Below are positions 1 to 8,966 of a stretch of DNA of 50,000 nt, in pieces. Made by a program: the position numbers and the translations under genes. Source of the DNA: Symsagittifera roscoffensis. Taxonomy: Eukaryota > Xenacoelomorpha > Acoela > Convolutidae. Each line of letters opens with the position of its first letter. Within the stretch, counting starts at the first letter, position 1. The notes below the pieces were generated by a model that was not told the DNA's origin, searched no databases, and worked only from the letters and a program-made list of their open reading frames with translations. The stretch spans positions 35,001 through 85,000 of the forward strand of contig NW_026971694.1 of NCBI RefSeq assembly GCF_963678635.1, written 5' to 3'.

Positions 1-218
1 GTCAGACAGGCAAACAAAAGAGATAAAACTTTATCTCATTTAGTCAAGACACAACAAATTTGAAATCCGAAGAAAACAAATAGCTCGCATCTTTAACAAT
101 GATCACCAAAAGACTTTAACAACACTACCCGGTGGTCTAGAATCAAGTTCAAGACATTGGGCATGAAAACGCTCACTCCAGTTCTCCTTCAACGGTTTCA
201 CGTACTTTTCACTCTCTC

Positions 219-256
<38 letters not shown>

Positions 257-598
257 TGCTATCGGTCTCGCTTTATAATTAGCTTTTGGAGAGACATATC
301 TCCAGCTTCGAGTTGCACTTTCAAACAACTCTACTCATAGGAATGCGCCGTCGACAAGTTATAACAAGACTGTTACGGGATTTTTACCCTCTTTGATGCT
401 ATTTTCCAATAGACATCCAGTCAAGTCAACAAGCCAGGCAGCAAACCATACCGGACACCGAGGAGTGTTACCACTCCTCTTCCCGATGAGCTTTTCCCTG
501 TTCATTCGCCATTACTAAGGGATTCTCGGTTGATTTCTTTTCCTCCCCTTACTGATATGCTTAAGTTCAGGGGGTTCTCTCGTCCAAATCAGGTTACG
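1..598 (-). rRNA. 28S rRNA, 5' part (unit 1, runs off the window)
   Basis: Large-subunit rRNA domain I and the start of domain II. On the minus strand it begins near 598 with the conserved CTGAACTTAAGCATATCAG block (about 558-576) and includes the near-universal TACCGTGAGGGAAAG (about 238-252). The 5' boundary is set by similarity to the usual LSU start and is accurate only to about 10 nt. The gene continues past base 1. It is almost identical to 29723-30320, with offset 29722. Whether this copy is complete or functional cannot be seen here; the 18S upstream of it in the same unit is truncated. Confidence 0.95.
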
Positions 599-668
599 AT
601 TTAAAGGCACTCAAGCATCCATAAAACTACCGAAGTAGTAATGTGCAGGAGTTTATCACTCTAGCTTA

Positions 669-784
669 GGCAAACTGAAGATCGAACACTGTTTAAACGC
701 GCTCTCAATGCAATCACATGTATCACACCGGTACTACATCTGAACAGCTCTTTGATCAACAGAATACCCAAGTTTGAGCGACTT
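669..784 (-). repeat. 116-bp ITS element, 28S-proximal copy; possible divergent 5.8S
   Basis: This is the copy nearest 28S of an element found seven times in this spacer (starts near 669, 1189, 1521, 1853, 2185, 2589, 2996). Read on the minus strand it contains GATCAAAGAGCTGTTC, then ATGTGATTGCATT, then CAGTGTTCGATCTTCAG. These stand in the order and rough spacing of the 5.8S blocks GATGAAGAACGCAGC, ATGTGAATTGCAG and the TCGAATCTTTGAACGC region. The match is weak and by eye, which is surprising given well conserved 18S and 28S. It sits where 5.8S should be, about 70 nt from the 28S start. It could be a degenerate or fast-evolving 5.8S, or an unrelated spacer repeat. Confidence 0.35.
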
Positions 785-1188
785 GATTTAAGTGTTCTAA
801 CCAATCCCGAAGGATCTCGTAGATACACCAGCAAAAGAACGGACCAATCCGAAGACAGATCGCTCTTACCCTCAGATTTCTCCAAAAGTAAGCGTTCAAT
901 CGATTTCAAATAACCCTGATTCGGACGCGATCAACAGCCGAAGCTGAGACCGCCTTTTGTGTTAGAGAGGTCAGTAAACAAATCTTGCGATTCTTACTGA
1001 ATTAACACATATAGCTGTGCTCCTCCTCGTAAAGCGAGCCTAGTGATCCCCCGTTGAAGGTTGTTTTTCGACCATCTAGCACTGGTTTGATTTAGAACAA
1101 AGCCAACCGCAGTCGGACTTTGAGCTGTCTCGACCACCCTGTTTTTTAGCATTTGGGCCTTCGCTTTCCTCAGTCTTTCTCTTACAAC

Positions 1189-2300
1189 GGCAAACTGAAG
1201 ATCGAACACTGTTTAAACGCGCTCTCAATGCAATCACATGTATCACACCGGTACTACATCTGAACAGCTCTTTGATCAACAGAATACCCAAGTTCGAGCG
1301 ACTTGCTTAAGTGTTCTATCCAGTCCCTAAGGATCTGACAGATACACCAGTAAAAGAACCGGATCAATCCGAAGACTGATCACTCCTACGATCGGATTTC
1401 TCCAAAAGTAAGTGTTCACTCGATTAGAACAAAGCCAACCGCAGTCGGACTTTGAGCTGTCTGGACCACCCTGTTCTTAAGCATTTGGGCCTTCGCTTTC
1501 CTCAGTCTTTCTCTTACAACGGCAAACTGAAGATCGAACACTGTTTAAACGCGCTCTCAATGCAATCACATGTATCACACCGGTACTACATCTGAACAGC
1601 TCTTTGATCAACAGAATACCCAAGTTCGAGCGACTTGCTTAAGTGTTCTATCCAGTCCCTAAGGATCTGACAGATACACCAGTAAAAGAACCGGATCAAT
1701 CCGAAGACTGATCACTCCTACGATCGGATTTCTCCAAAAGTAAGTGTTCACTCGATTAGAACAAAGCCAACCGCAGTCGGACTTTGAGCTGTCTGGACCA
1801 CCCTGTTCTTAAGCATTTGGGCCTTCGCTTTCCTCAGTCTTTCTCTTACAACGGCAAACTGAAGATCGAACACTGTTTAAACGCGCTCTCAATGCAATCA
1901 CATGTATCACACCGGTACTACATCTGAACAGCTCTTTGATCAACAGAATACCCGAGTTCGAGCGACTTGCTTAAGTGTTCTATCCAGTCCCTAAGGATCT
2001 GACAGATACACCAGTAAAAGAACCGGATCAATCCGAAGACTGATCACTCCTACGATCGGATTTCTCCAAAAGTAAGTGTTCACTCGATTAGAACAAAGCC
2101 AACCGCAGTCGGACTTTGAGCTGTCTGGACCACCCTGTTCTTAAGCATTTGGGCCTTCGCTTTCCTCAGTCTTTCTCTTACAACGGCAAACTGAAGATCG
2201 AACACTGTTTAAACGCGCTCTCAATGCAATCACATGTATCACACCGGTACTACATCTGAACAGCTCTTTGATCAACAGATTACCCAAGTTTGAGTGACCT
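1189..2300 (-). repeat. 332-bp tandem repeat array in the ITS of unit 1
   Basis: The sequence starting GGCAAACTGAAGATCGAAC recurs at 1189, 1521, 1853 and 2185, exactly 332 bp apart and nearly identical. Each unit holds the 116-bp element plus about 216 bp of spacer that includes AACAAAGCCAACCGCAGTCG. A partial related unit lies at 785-1188. Short ORFs on the minus strand here are translations of the repeat and have no sign of coding. The equivalent array in the other unit has two more copies. Confidence 0.9.
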
Positions 2301-2518
2301 CCCATCATCAATGGGGGATTGCATTCCTATCTGACATCGGGGTCAACAGCATCAATATACTTGATACTGCCAATTTAAACCATTAAAGGCAATTTTCATG
2401 ATGCAGATAGAGCAATTCAATCTACGCTTTAGGTCATCAATTGTAGCTTCGCATCCGCCTTCTCAGGCAGACGCTTGAAACCAGGGAACTGAACACACTG
2501 TTCCTCTCGTACTAAGTG
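2296..2518 (-). pseudogene. 28S rRNA 3'-end fragment (domain VI, sarcin-ricin loop), copy 1
   Basis: On the minus strand this reads CTTAGTACGAGAGGAAC, the universal sarcin-ricin loop. It is followed by sequence that aligns with the end of eukaryotic 28S, including GCGAAGCTAC and ATGACCTAAAGCG (compare the usual GCGAAGCTACC and ATGACTGAACGCC). About 220 nt of the 28S 3' terminus is therefore present inside the spacer between 18S and 28S, not at the end of 28S. Just upstream on the minus strand is a 17-nt piece of 28S domain II. It may be a fossil fragment, or a separate LSU piece if the LSU is fragmented. The loop itself is intact. Confidence 0.8.
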
Positions 2519-2523
2519 TTACC

Positions 2524-2540
2524 CAAGCATAGATCACCCT
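2524..2540 (-). pseudogene. 17-nt 28S domain II fragment beside the 28S 3'-end fragment
   Basis: On the minus strand, GGTGATCTATGCTTGGG is identical to the in-place 28S of unit 2 at about 29464-29480, where it belongs to the conserved GAAAGATGGTGAWCTATGC region. Here it is joined within a few bases to the sarcin-ricin loop segment, an order not found in a normal 28S. The motif also occurs near 2928-2945 and at the equivalent places in unit 2. Confidence 0.6.
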
Positions 2541-2588
2541 GTTTTTGAGCGTTTGGGCCCTCGCTTTTCTCAGTCTTACTCTTACGAA

Positions 2589-2704
2589 GGCAAACTGAAG
2601 ATCGAACACTGTTTAAACGCTCTCTCAATGCAATCACATGTATCACACCGGTACTACATCTAAACAGCTCTTTGATCAACAGAATACCCAAGTTCGAGCG
2701 ACCT
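2589..2704 (-). repeat. 116-bp ITS element between the two 28S 3'-end fragments
   Basis: This is the same element as at 669-784, with a few differences (CTCTCTCAATG, ATCTAAACAGC). Here it follows the 28S 3'-end fragment on the minus strand and is itself followed by a second such fragment. The spacing to neighbouring copies is about 404-407 bp, not 332, because the 28S fragment replaces the normal spacer. Confidence 0.8.
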
Positions 2705-2922
2705 CCCATCATCAATGGGGGATTGCATTCCTATCTGACATCGGGGTCAACAGCATCAATATACTTGATACTGCCAATTTAAACCATTAAAGGCAATTTT
2801 CATGATGCAGATAGAGCAATTCAATCTACGCTTTAGGTCATCAATTGTAGCTTCGCATCCGCCTTCTCAGGCAGACGCTTGAAACCAGGGAACTGAACAC
2901 ACTGTTCCTCTCGTACTAAGTG
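2700..2922 (-). pseudogene. 28S rRNA 3'-end fragment (sarcin-ricin loop), copy 2
   Basis: A second, nearly identical copy of the 28S 3'-terminal segment, with the loop core AGTACGAGAGGAAC at about 2907-2920 (minus strand). The near identity to the copy at 2296-2518 points to a recent tandem duplication or to homogenisation. Both also occur in unit 2. Confidence 0.8.
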
Positions 2923-2995
2923 TGATTACCCAAGCATAGATCACCCTGTTCTTAAGCATTCGGGCCTTCGCTTTCCTCAGTCTTTCTCTAACGAA

Positions 2996-3115
2996 AGCAA
3001 ACTGAAAATCGTACACTGTTTAAACGACCATCAAACAAGCTTATCTAGGAGAAGTTACTCCTAAGCTACCATCTAAACAGCTTTTTGATCAACAGAATAC
3101 CCAAGTTTGAGCGAC
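2996..3115 (-). repeat. Degenerate copy of the 116-bp ITS element
   Basis: The start (AGCAAACTGAAAATCGTACACTGTTTAAACGA) and the end (TTTGATCAACAGAATACCCAAG) match the 116-bp element, but the middle is replaced by unrelated sequence containing CTAGGAGAAGTTACTCCTAAG, itself a small hairpin. It is the outermost copy on the 18S side. Confidence 0.7.
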
Positions 3116-3118
3116 TTC

Positions 3119-3308
3119 CTTTTGGCGTCAACAATGACGAGGCATTTGGCTACCTGCTTTTGGCGTCAACAATGACGAGGCATTTGGCTACCTGCTTTTG
3201 GCGTCAAAAATGACGAGGCATTTGGCTACCTGCTTTTGGCGTCAAAAATGACGAGGCATTTGGCTACCTGATTTTGGCGTCAACAATGACGAGACATTTG
3301 GCTACCTT
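3119..3308 (-). repeat. Five 38-bp tandem repeats containing the 28S R2-site segment
   Basis: Five units of 38 bp. On the minus strand each contains GGTAGCCAAATGCCTCGTCA (one unit has a single change), identical to the in-place 28S of unit 2 at about 27941-27961. In normal 28S this follows CTCTCTTAA and is the target of R2 retrotransposons and of the I-PpoI homing endonuclease. Only the 3' side of that target is repeated here, joined to TTGTTGACGCCAAAAG-type linker. No R2 coding sequence is present. Confidence 0.85.
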
Positions 3309-3339
3309 CTCTCTTGCTATAATGCACCACTGACTCTCA

Positions 3340-3427
3340 CTTGCTATCATCCACACCGAGCAAGCTACTTTGACTGGGAGCCCATCCCCAGTCTCAAGCT
3401 ATCATGCACCACCGTTTTTCTTGCTAA
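3340..3427 (-). repeat. First, dispersed copy of the 100-bp ITS1 repeat
   Basis: This carries CACCGAGCAAGCTACTTTGA, ACTGGGAGCCCATCCCCAGT (a 6-bp hairpin) and ATGCACCACCG, the same modules as the tandem 100-bp repeats at 3585-3915, with extra changes. Related modules are found at 47881-47966 and in the external spacer of unit 2. Confidence 0.6.
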
Positions 3428-3575
3428 TGCACCACCATCATGGACCTTGAGTTAACCTAACTTGCATCAGGTCAACTCTCTTTGAATTATCTTTCGGGAA
3501 TCTAAGGTGATCCATTAAGGACTACCTTGAGCCAATCTAACCTTAGCTAGACCAACTCTTAGATGAACCATGAAG
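3428..3575 (-). repeat. 168-bp-type repeat segment within ITS1
   Basis: A single copy homologous to the 168-bp tandem repeat at 47977-50000. Shared stretches include CCTAACTTGCATCAGGT, TCTTTCGGGAATCTAAGGTG and ATTAAGGACTACCTTGAG. It shows that the far-right array and the ITS share ancestry. Confidence 0.8.
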
Positions 3576-3584
3576 GAACATCAT

Positions 3585-3915
3585 GCTATCATGCACCACC
3601 GACTCTTCCTTGCTATTATCAACCACCGAGCAAGCTACTTTAACTGGGAGCCAATCCCCAGTCTCATGCACCACCGTCTCTCTTACTCACATGCACCACC
3701 GACTCTTCCTTGCTATTATCAACCACCGAGCAAGCTACTTTAACTGGGAGCCAATCCCCAGTCTCATGCACCACCGTCTCTCTTACTCTCATGCACCACC
3801 GACTCTTTCTTGCTATCATCAACCACCGAGCAAGCTACTTTGACTGGGAGCCAATCCCCAGTCTCATGCACCACCGTCTCTCTTACACTCATGCACCACC
3901 GACTCTTTCTTGATT
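3585..3915 (-). repeat. 100-bp tandem repeats in ITS1 (three copies)
   Basis: The anchor GCAAGCTACTTTRACTGGGA recurs at 3630, 3730 and 3830. Each unit has two ATGCACCACCG motifs, also found inside 18S at about 4504 (GCCATGCACCACCGC), and a small ACTGGG/CCCAGT hairpin. The overlapping plus-strand ORFs of 67-86 codons simply translate the repeat, run against rRNA transcription, and are not genes. Confidence 0.85.
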
Positions 3916-4018
3916 ATGCACCACCACCTTTCAGCAAAATCTCCAAAAAGATCTACTGCGTACCGGGTCATATTTAATGAGCTGACCGGCTCTTCGCTCA
4001 AACAGTGGCATTAGTCAC

Positions 4019-4037
4019 TGATCCTTCCGCAGGTTCC

Positions 4038-4075
<38 letters not shown>

Positions 4076-4119
4076 CAATTAAACATCCTTGCTTAAATTC
4101 TTGCTTAAACATCCAATCA

Positions 4120-4159
<40 letters not shown>

Positions 4160-4604
4160 ATCCCCAGTAGTTGTTGACTACCGAGTACTAGGAATTCCTG
4201 GTTCACGAATGCAAGTTACAACATTCGATCCCCTTCACGCTCATGAATTTTAGGTGATTACCCGGACCATATAGGCCAAGGTTATCCCTCAATTTAAATT
4301 CACCAGTGTAGCGCGCGTGCAGTCCAGGACATCTAAGGGCATCACAGACCTGTTATAGCCTCACTTCACTTGTGCTATTTAATTGCACATAGTACCTCTA
4401 AGAAGTAACCAATACTCTAACGAGAATGGCACTATTTAGATGATCAAGATCTCGTTCGTTATCGGAATTAACCAGACAGATCACTCCACTAACTAAGAAC
4501 GGCCATGCACCACCGCCCATATAATCATGAAAGATCATCAATCTGTCAATCCTTAAGATGTCTGGACCTGGTGAGATTTCCCGTGTTGAGTCAAATTAAG
4601 CCGC

Positions 4605-4650
<46 letters not shown>

Positions 4651-5478
4651 GATTTTGCAACCATACTTCCCCCGGAACCAATAAACTTTGGTTTCCCGGT
4701 TAATTTCTTGCCAAGTCAGAAGAGACTTTGACAAATCGTAAGTTGGTATAGTTTATGGTTAGAATTACGAGGGTATCTAATCCTCTTCAATACTCTAACT
4801 TTCGTTCTTGATTAATGAAAACATTCTTGGCAAATGCTTTCGCAGTAGTTTGTCTTGCCACGATCCAAGAATTTCACCTCTAACGTAGCAATACAAATGC
4901 CCCCGGCTGTTCCTTTCAATCATTACCGCACTTTAGCCACCGGCATCAGTAAAACGCGGGTCATTCTCCATTATTCCATGCTTGATTATTCAATCCCAAA
5001 GGATGCTTTGAACACTCTAATTTTCTCAAAGTGAAAACACCGTTTCCACACCTCGTCACATTTAAGTGCAAGGTATTTCTTCGATGCGAAGGATGAGCGT
5101 AACGAGTGGAAAGCGTTAACTAACCACCATGTTACCGTTATACTCAAACAGATCCAACTATGAGCTTTTTAAACGCAGCAACTTTTGCATACGCTTGTAG
5201 AGGCTGGTATTACCGCGGCTGCTGGCACCAGACTTGCCCTCTACTCGATCATCAAAGGAGCTTTTGCATCCTTTCCATTCTGATTACAAACCATTAAGGC
5301 TCATATCATTATTTCTCGTCACTACCTCCTCGTGCGGAGAGTGGGTAATTTGCGTGCCTGCTGCCTTCCTTGGATGTGGTAGCCGTTTCTAAGGCTCCCT
5401 CTCCGGAATCGAACCCTGATTCCCCGTTAGCCGTCACAACCATGGTAGTCCGTTACACTACCATCATAGGTTGATAGC
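4019..5478 (-). pseudogene. 18S rRNA, 5'-truncated and altered near the 3' end (unit 1)
   Basis: Small-subunit rRNA on the minus strand. The 3' end is GTAGGGGAACCTGCGGAAGGATCA (end near 4019), and the 530-loop block GGTGCCAGCAGCCGCGG is present at about 5213-5229. It matches unit 2 up to 5478 and then jumps to spacer, so the first ~312 nt of 18S, the external spacer and presumably the promoter are missing (1505 bp absent relative to unit 2, with a 4-bp filler at 5479-5482). A second lesion at about 4083-4096 replaces 56 nt of the distal helix 44/V9 region with 14 nt resembling the adjacent TTGCTTAAACATCC. A further 1-nt deletion lies near 5067. It cannot encode a normal 18S. Confidence 0.92.
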
Positions 5479-6090
5479 AGGTAAAATTCTCGCTACTACC
5501 CTCCACCTATAATACACAGAAATCTCCTAAATGAGTATTTCTGGGGAAAAATTTTTTTTTTTCAAATGCTCACCATTTGCTCAATTTTTGCTCAAAATAA
5601 CTTTTGAAAACACGCCCGGAAAGCCCTGCCCATGTACTTTCCAACGCTTTTTACCCGAAGTGAATCGCACAATTTTTTGTTGACCAAAAATGCAAGAGAC
5701 TGAAGTGAAATTTTTTTTTTTTTTGAAAAAATAGCAAAAGTCAATTTTTAACTCAAGCTGGAACCTAAACTAATTTTAGTAAAAAAAATTGTAATATACC
5801 ATTAGAAAGCTATGCTCAAGGGCTTTCCAGCGGTTATAATTATATTAAAATTGAACAATTTTTTGTTGCCCGAAATTTCATTCTTCTAAACTTCGTCACT
5901 TTTTGAGCTCAAAATTGCAGTTCAGCCAAAGCGCTATAACTTTTACACCACTGGTCCGATTGGACTGAGCTTTCTACACCAACTAGCCCTTACACAGAGC
6001 TCTCTACGCTAAAATTGAAAGTTAGCTGTGCGAGCACTCCTTCATGCCTAAACGGCTGTTTTTCTGCAATTTCGAGCTGAAAAATCGAAT
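5479..6090. other. Intergenic spacer next to the truncated 18S
   Basis: AT-rich, mostly single-copy within the unit and almost identical to 37438-38045. It contains CTCCTAAATGAGTATTTCTGG (5524-5544), poly(T) runs, and from about 5880 a diverged half-copy of the 368-bp repeat (TATAACTTTTACACCACTGGTC, then CTAAAATTGAAAGTTAGCTG). No gene is recognised. Confidence 0.8.
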
Positions 6091-8220
6091 TACAGAGTTT
6101 ACGGCTCGGGTCATAACTTTTGAACCACTGGTCGCACAGCTCCCATCTTTTTCATGCAGCTGACCATCAAGCATATCTAACTTCGCTAAAATTGAAAGTG
6201 AGCTGTGCGAGCACTCCTTCAAGCTCAAACAAGCGTTTTAGAGCCCTGAGACCCCCATTTTTCAGCTCAAAATAGGGGTCTTCCGCTTCGATCAGTCGCT
6301 CCTGCAGCTCAACCAAGGGTCGCGCAAGCTCATCTAAGGTGGTTCTAAGACCTACTTTTCACGAGGAAGCGAATGGGCTTATCCCGGAAGCTCTACGAGC
6401 AAGCTTTGTTAACTTTCAAGCCAACTGAAGCAACTTCGTCAGTTTTGGACCTCATTTTGAGCTTGTTTACGGCTCGGGTCATAACTTTTGAACCACTGGT
6501 TGCACAGCTCCCATCTTTTTCATGCAGCTGACCATCAAGCATATCTAACTTCGCTAAAATTGAAAGTGAGCTGTGCGAGCACTCCTTCAAGCTCAAACAA
6601 GCGTTTTAGAGCCCTGAGACCCCCATTTTTCAGCTCAAAATAGGGGTCTTCCGCTTCGATCAGTCGCTCCTGCAGCTCAACCAAGGGTCGCGCAAGCTCA
6701 TCTAAGGTGGTTCTAAGACCTATTTTTCACGAGGAAGCGAATGGGCTTATCCCGGAAGCTCTACGAGCAAGCTTTGTTAACTTTCAAGCCAACTGAAGCA
6801 ACTTCGTCAGTTTTGGACCTCATTTTGAGCTTGTTTACGGCTCGGGTCATAACTTTTGAACCACTGGTCGCACAGCTCCCATCTTTTTCATGCAGCTGAC
6901 CATCAAGCATATCTAACTTCGCTAAAATTGAAAGTGAGCTGTGCGAGCACTCCTTCAAGCTCAAACAAGCGTTTTAGAGCCCTGAGACCCCCATTTTTCA
7001 GCTCAAAATAGGGGTCTTCCGCTTCGATCAGTCGCTCCTGCAGCTCAACCAAGGGTCGCGCAAGCTCATCTAAGGTGGTTCTAAGACCTATTTTTCACGA
7101 GGAAGCGAATGGGCTTATCCCGGAAGCTCTACGAGCAAGCTTTGTTAACTTTCAAGCCAACTGAAGCAACTTCGTCAGTTTTGGACCTCATTTTGAGCTT
7201 GTTTACGGCTCGGGTCATAACTTTTGAACCACTGGTCGCACAGCTCCCATCTTTTTCATGCAGCTGACCATCAAGCATATCTAACTTCGCTAAAATTGAA
7301 AATGAGCTGTGCGAGCACTCCTTCAAGCTCAAACAAGCGTTTTAGAGCCCTGAGACCCCCATTTTTCAGCTCAAAATAGGGGTCTTCCGCTTCGATCAGT
7401 CGCTCCTGCAGCTCAACCAAGGGTCGCGCAAGCTCATCTAAGGTGGTTCTAAGACCTATTTTTCACGAGGAAGCGAATGGGCCTATCCCGGAAGCTCTAC
7501 GAGCAAGCTTTGTTAACTTTCAAGCCAACTGAAGCAACTTCGTCAGTTTTGGACCTCATTTTGAGCTTGTTTACGGCTCGGGCCATAACTTTTGAACCAC
7601 TGGTCGCACAGCTCCCATCTTTTTCATGCAGCTGACCATCAAGCATATCTAACTTCGCTAAAATTGAAAGTGAGCTGTGCGAGCACTCCTTCAAGCTCAA
7701 ACAAGCGTTTTAGAGCCCTGAGACCCCCATTTTTCAGCTCAAAATAGGGGTCTTCCGCTTCGATCAGTCGCTCCTGCAGCTCAACCAAGGGTCGCGCAAG
7801 CTCATCTATGGTGGTTCTAAGACCTATTTTTCACGAGGAAGCGAATGGGCTTATCCCGGAAGCTCTACGAGCAAGCTTTGTTAACTTTCAAGCCAACTGA
7901 AGCAACTTCGTCAGTTTTGGACCTCATTTTGAGCTTGTTTACGGCTCGGGTCATAACTTTTGAACCACTGGTCGCACAGCTCCCATCTTTTTCATGCAGC
8001 TGACCATCAAGCATATCTAACTTCGCTAAAATTGAAAGTGAGCTGTGCGAGCACTCCTTCAAGCTCAAACAAGCGTTTTAGAGCCCTGAGACCCCCATTT
8101 TTCAGCTCAAAATAGGGGTCTTCCGCTTCGATCAGTCGCTCCTGCAGCTCAACCAAGGGTCGCGCAAGCTCATCTAAGGTGGTTCTAAGACCTATTTTTC
8201 ACGAGGAAGCGAATGGGCTT
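6091..8220. repeat. 368-bp intergenic spacer repeat array, short version (unit 1)
   Basis: About six copies with an exact 368-bp period (the same motif recurs at 6393, 6761, 7129, 7497, 7865) and only scattered single-base differences. Each repeat holds CATAACTTTTGAACCACTGG, inverted GCACAGCTC/GAGCTGTGC, and a GACCCCC...GGGGTC hairpin. The array stops abruptly inside a repeat at about 8220, where unrelated DNA begins. Arrays in this position often act as Pol I enhancers, terminators or fork barriers in animals; nothing in the sequence proves such a role here. A 67-codon minus-strand ORF in each unit is a passenger. Confidence 0.95.
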
Positions 8221-8248
8221 ATTCCTCTCTTCCTCCCAGTGCTCACAT

Positions 8249-8381
8249 TCTTATCTGGCTCCTGTTCCAGTCGTCCGATCTCAGGAGCCTTCCTCAACCC
8301 CTCCCTTCTTCCAGCCCTCGGAGCGAACTCTCGATGACTGGTTGAACTGGCGATTGAGTTGTTGGCATTTTTCTTGGTCAT
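8249..8381 (-). pseudogene. Exon-like fragment related to the 12189-13010 ORF
   Basis: An open stretch on the minus strand starting with ATG at 8381, with more balanced base composition than its AT-rich surroundings. Immediately before it (minus strand) is CATTTTGTTTTAG, a good splice acceptor, and GTGAGC at about 8248 could be a donor. The predicted N-terminus (MTKKN...SSTSHREFAPR) resembles that of the ORF at 12189 (MSGKS...TSSSQREGAPK), and the DNA agrees at 17 of 21 bases over CGAGAG..CGCTCCGA. Reading on leads directly into the 368-bp array, so the rest of the gene is gone. Likely a truncated paralogue; function unknown. Confidence 0.5.
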
Positions 8382-8399
8382 CTAAAACAAAATGACAAG

Positions 8400-8544
8400 T
8401 GCTAAAAATGTACACAAATACCCATTTACTCATTCTTATAGTTTCTTAGAAATCGTTAGTTTTTTAGATTTTTTTCAGATTTTTGAGGGCAAGTTTTTTT
8501 TTCAAAACATTTTTCGCACAATTTTTTTTTCTATTCAATGTTAA
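8400..8544. other. AT-rich unique stretch before the 188-bp satellite
   Basis: It holds poly(T) runs and a degenerate fragment of the satellite (TTTCAGATTTTTGAGGGCAAG). I see no gene. Confidence 0.5.
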
Positions 8545-8966
8545 TGAAGGTTCTAACATTCAACCAAGCGTTGAAAGCTAACCTAAATCGGTATGTCATA
8601 CTTAGTATTTCGTTAGTAAGACAAAACTTTTAATTATAAACCCTAAGTATGACATACCGATTTAGGTTAGCTTTCAACGCTTGATTGAATAGTATAATTT
8701 TCATTAAGATTGGATGAAAAAAACTCGTGCGAAAATCGATTTGAAAAAAAAAATTGCCCTCAGAAATCTGAAAAAAATCAACAATTTTTGTCAGTATTTC
8801 GTTAGTAGGACAAAACTTCTATTTATAAACCCTAAGTATGACATACCGATTTAAGTTAGCTTTCAACGCTTGGTTGAATGGTATAACTTTCATTAAGATT
8901 GGATTAAAAAAACTCGTGCGAAAATCGATTTGAAAAAAACAATCGCCCTCAGAAATCTGAAAAAAT
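8545..8966 (-). repeat. 188-bp satellite, left block in reverse orientation with a hairpin
   Basis: Reverse-orientation copies are anchored by GACATACCGATTTAGGTTAG at 8651 and GACATACCGATTTAAGTTAG at 8840. The first is preceded by a forward fragment (8559-8605) that pairs with 8643-8689, giving a ~47-bp stem with a ~37-nt loop. The block ends head to head with forward copies at about 8967. Confidence 0.85.

Larger units (their letters stand above)
599..4018 (-). other. Internal transcribed spacer region of unit 1 (ITS1 + expected 5.8S + ITS2)
   Basis: This is the interval between the 18S 3' end and the 28S 5' end. At about 3.4 kb it is long, and nearly all of it is repeats: a 332-bp tandem array carrying a ~116-bp element, two 28S 3'-end fragments, five 38-bp repeats with a 28S segment, a 168-bp-type segment, and 100-bp repeats. 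I could not find a canonical 5.8S (no block resembling GATGAAGAACGCAGC on the minus strand). Only 599-668, next to 28S, lacks recognisable repeats. The same organisation occurs at 30321-34425, so it is inherited with the unit. Confidence 0.85.

Noticed and set aside
3583-3913. Plus-strand ORFs in the 100-bp ITS1 repeats
   Set aside because: They lie antisense to the rRNA precursor and consist of three repeat units.
6091-8220. CRISPR-like regular repeats
   Set aside because: Periods of 168-368 bp with no short repeat/unique spacer alternation; this is eukaryotic rDNA spacer.
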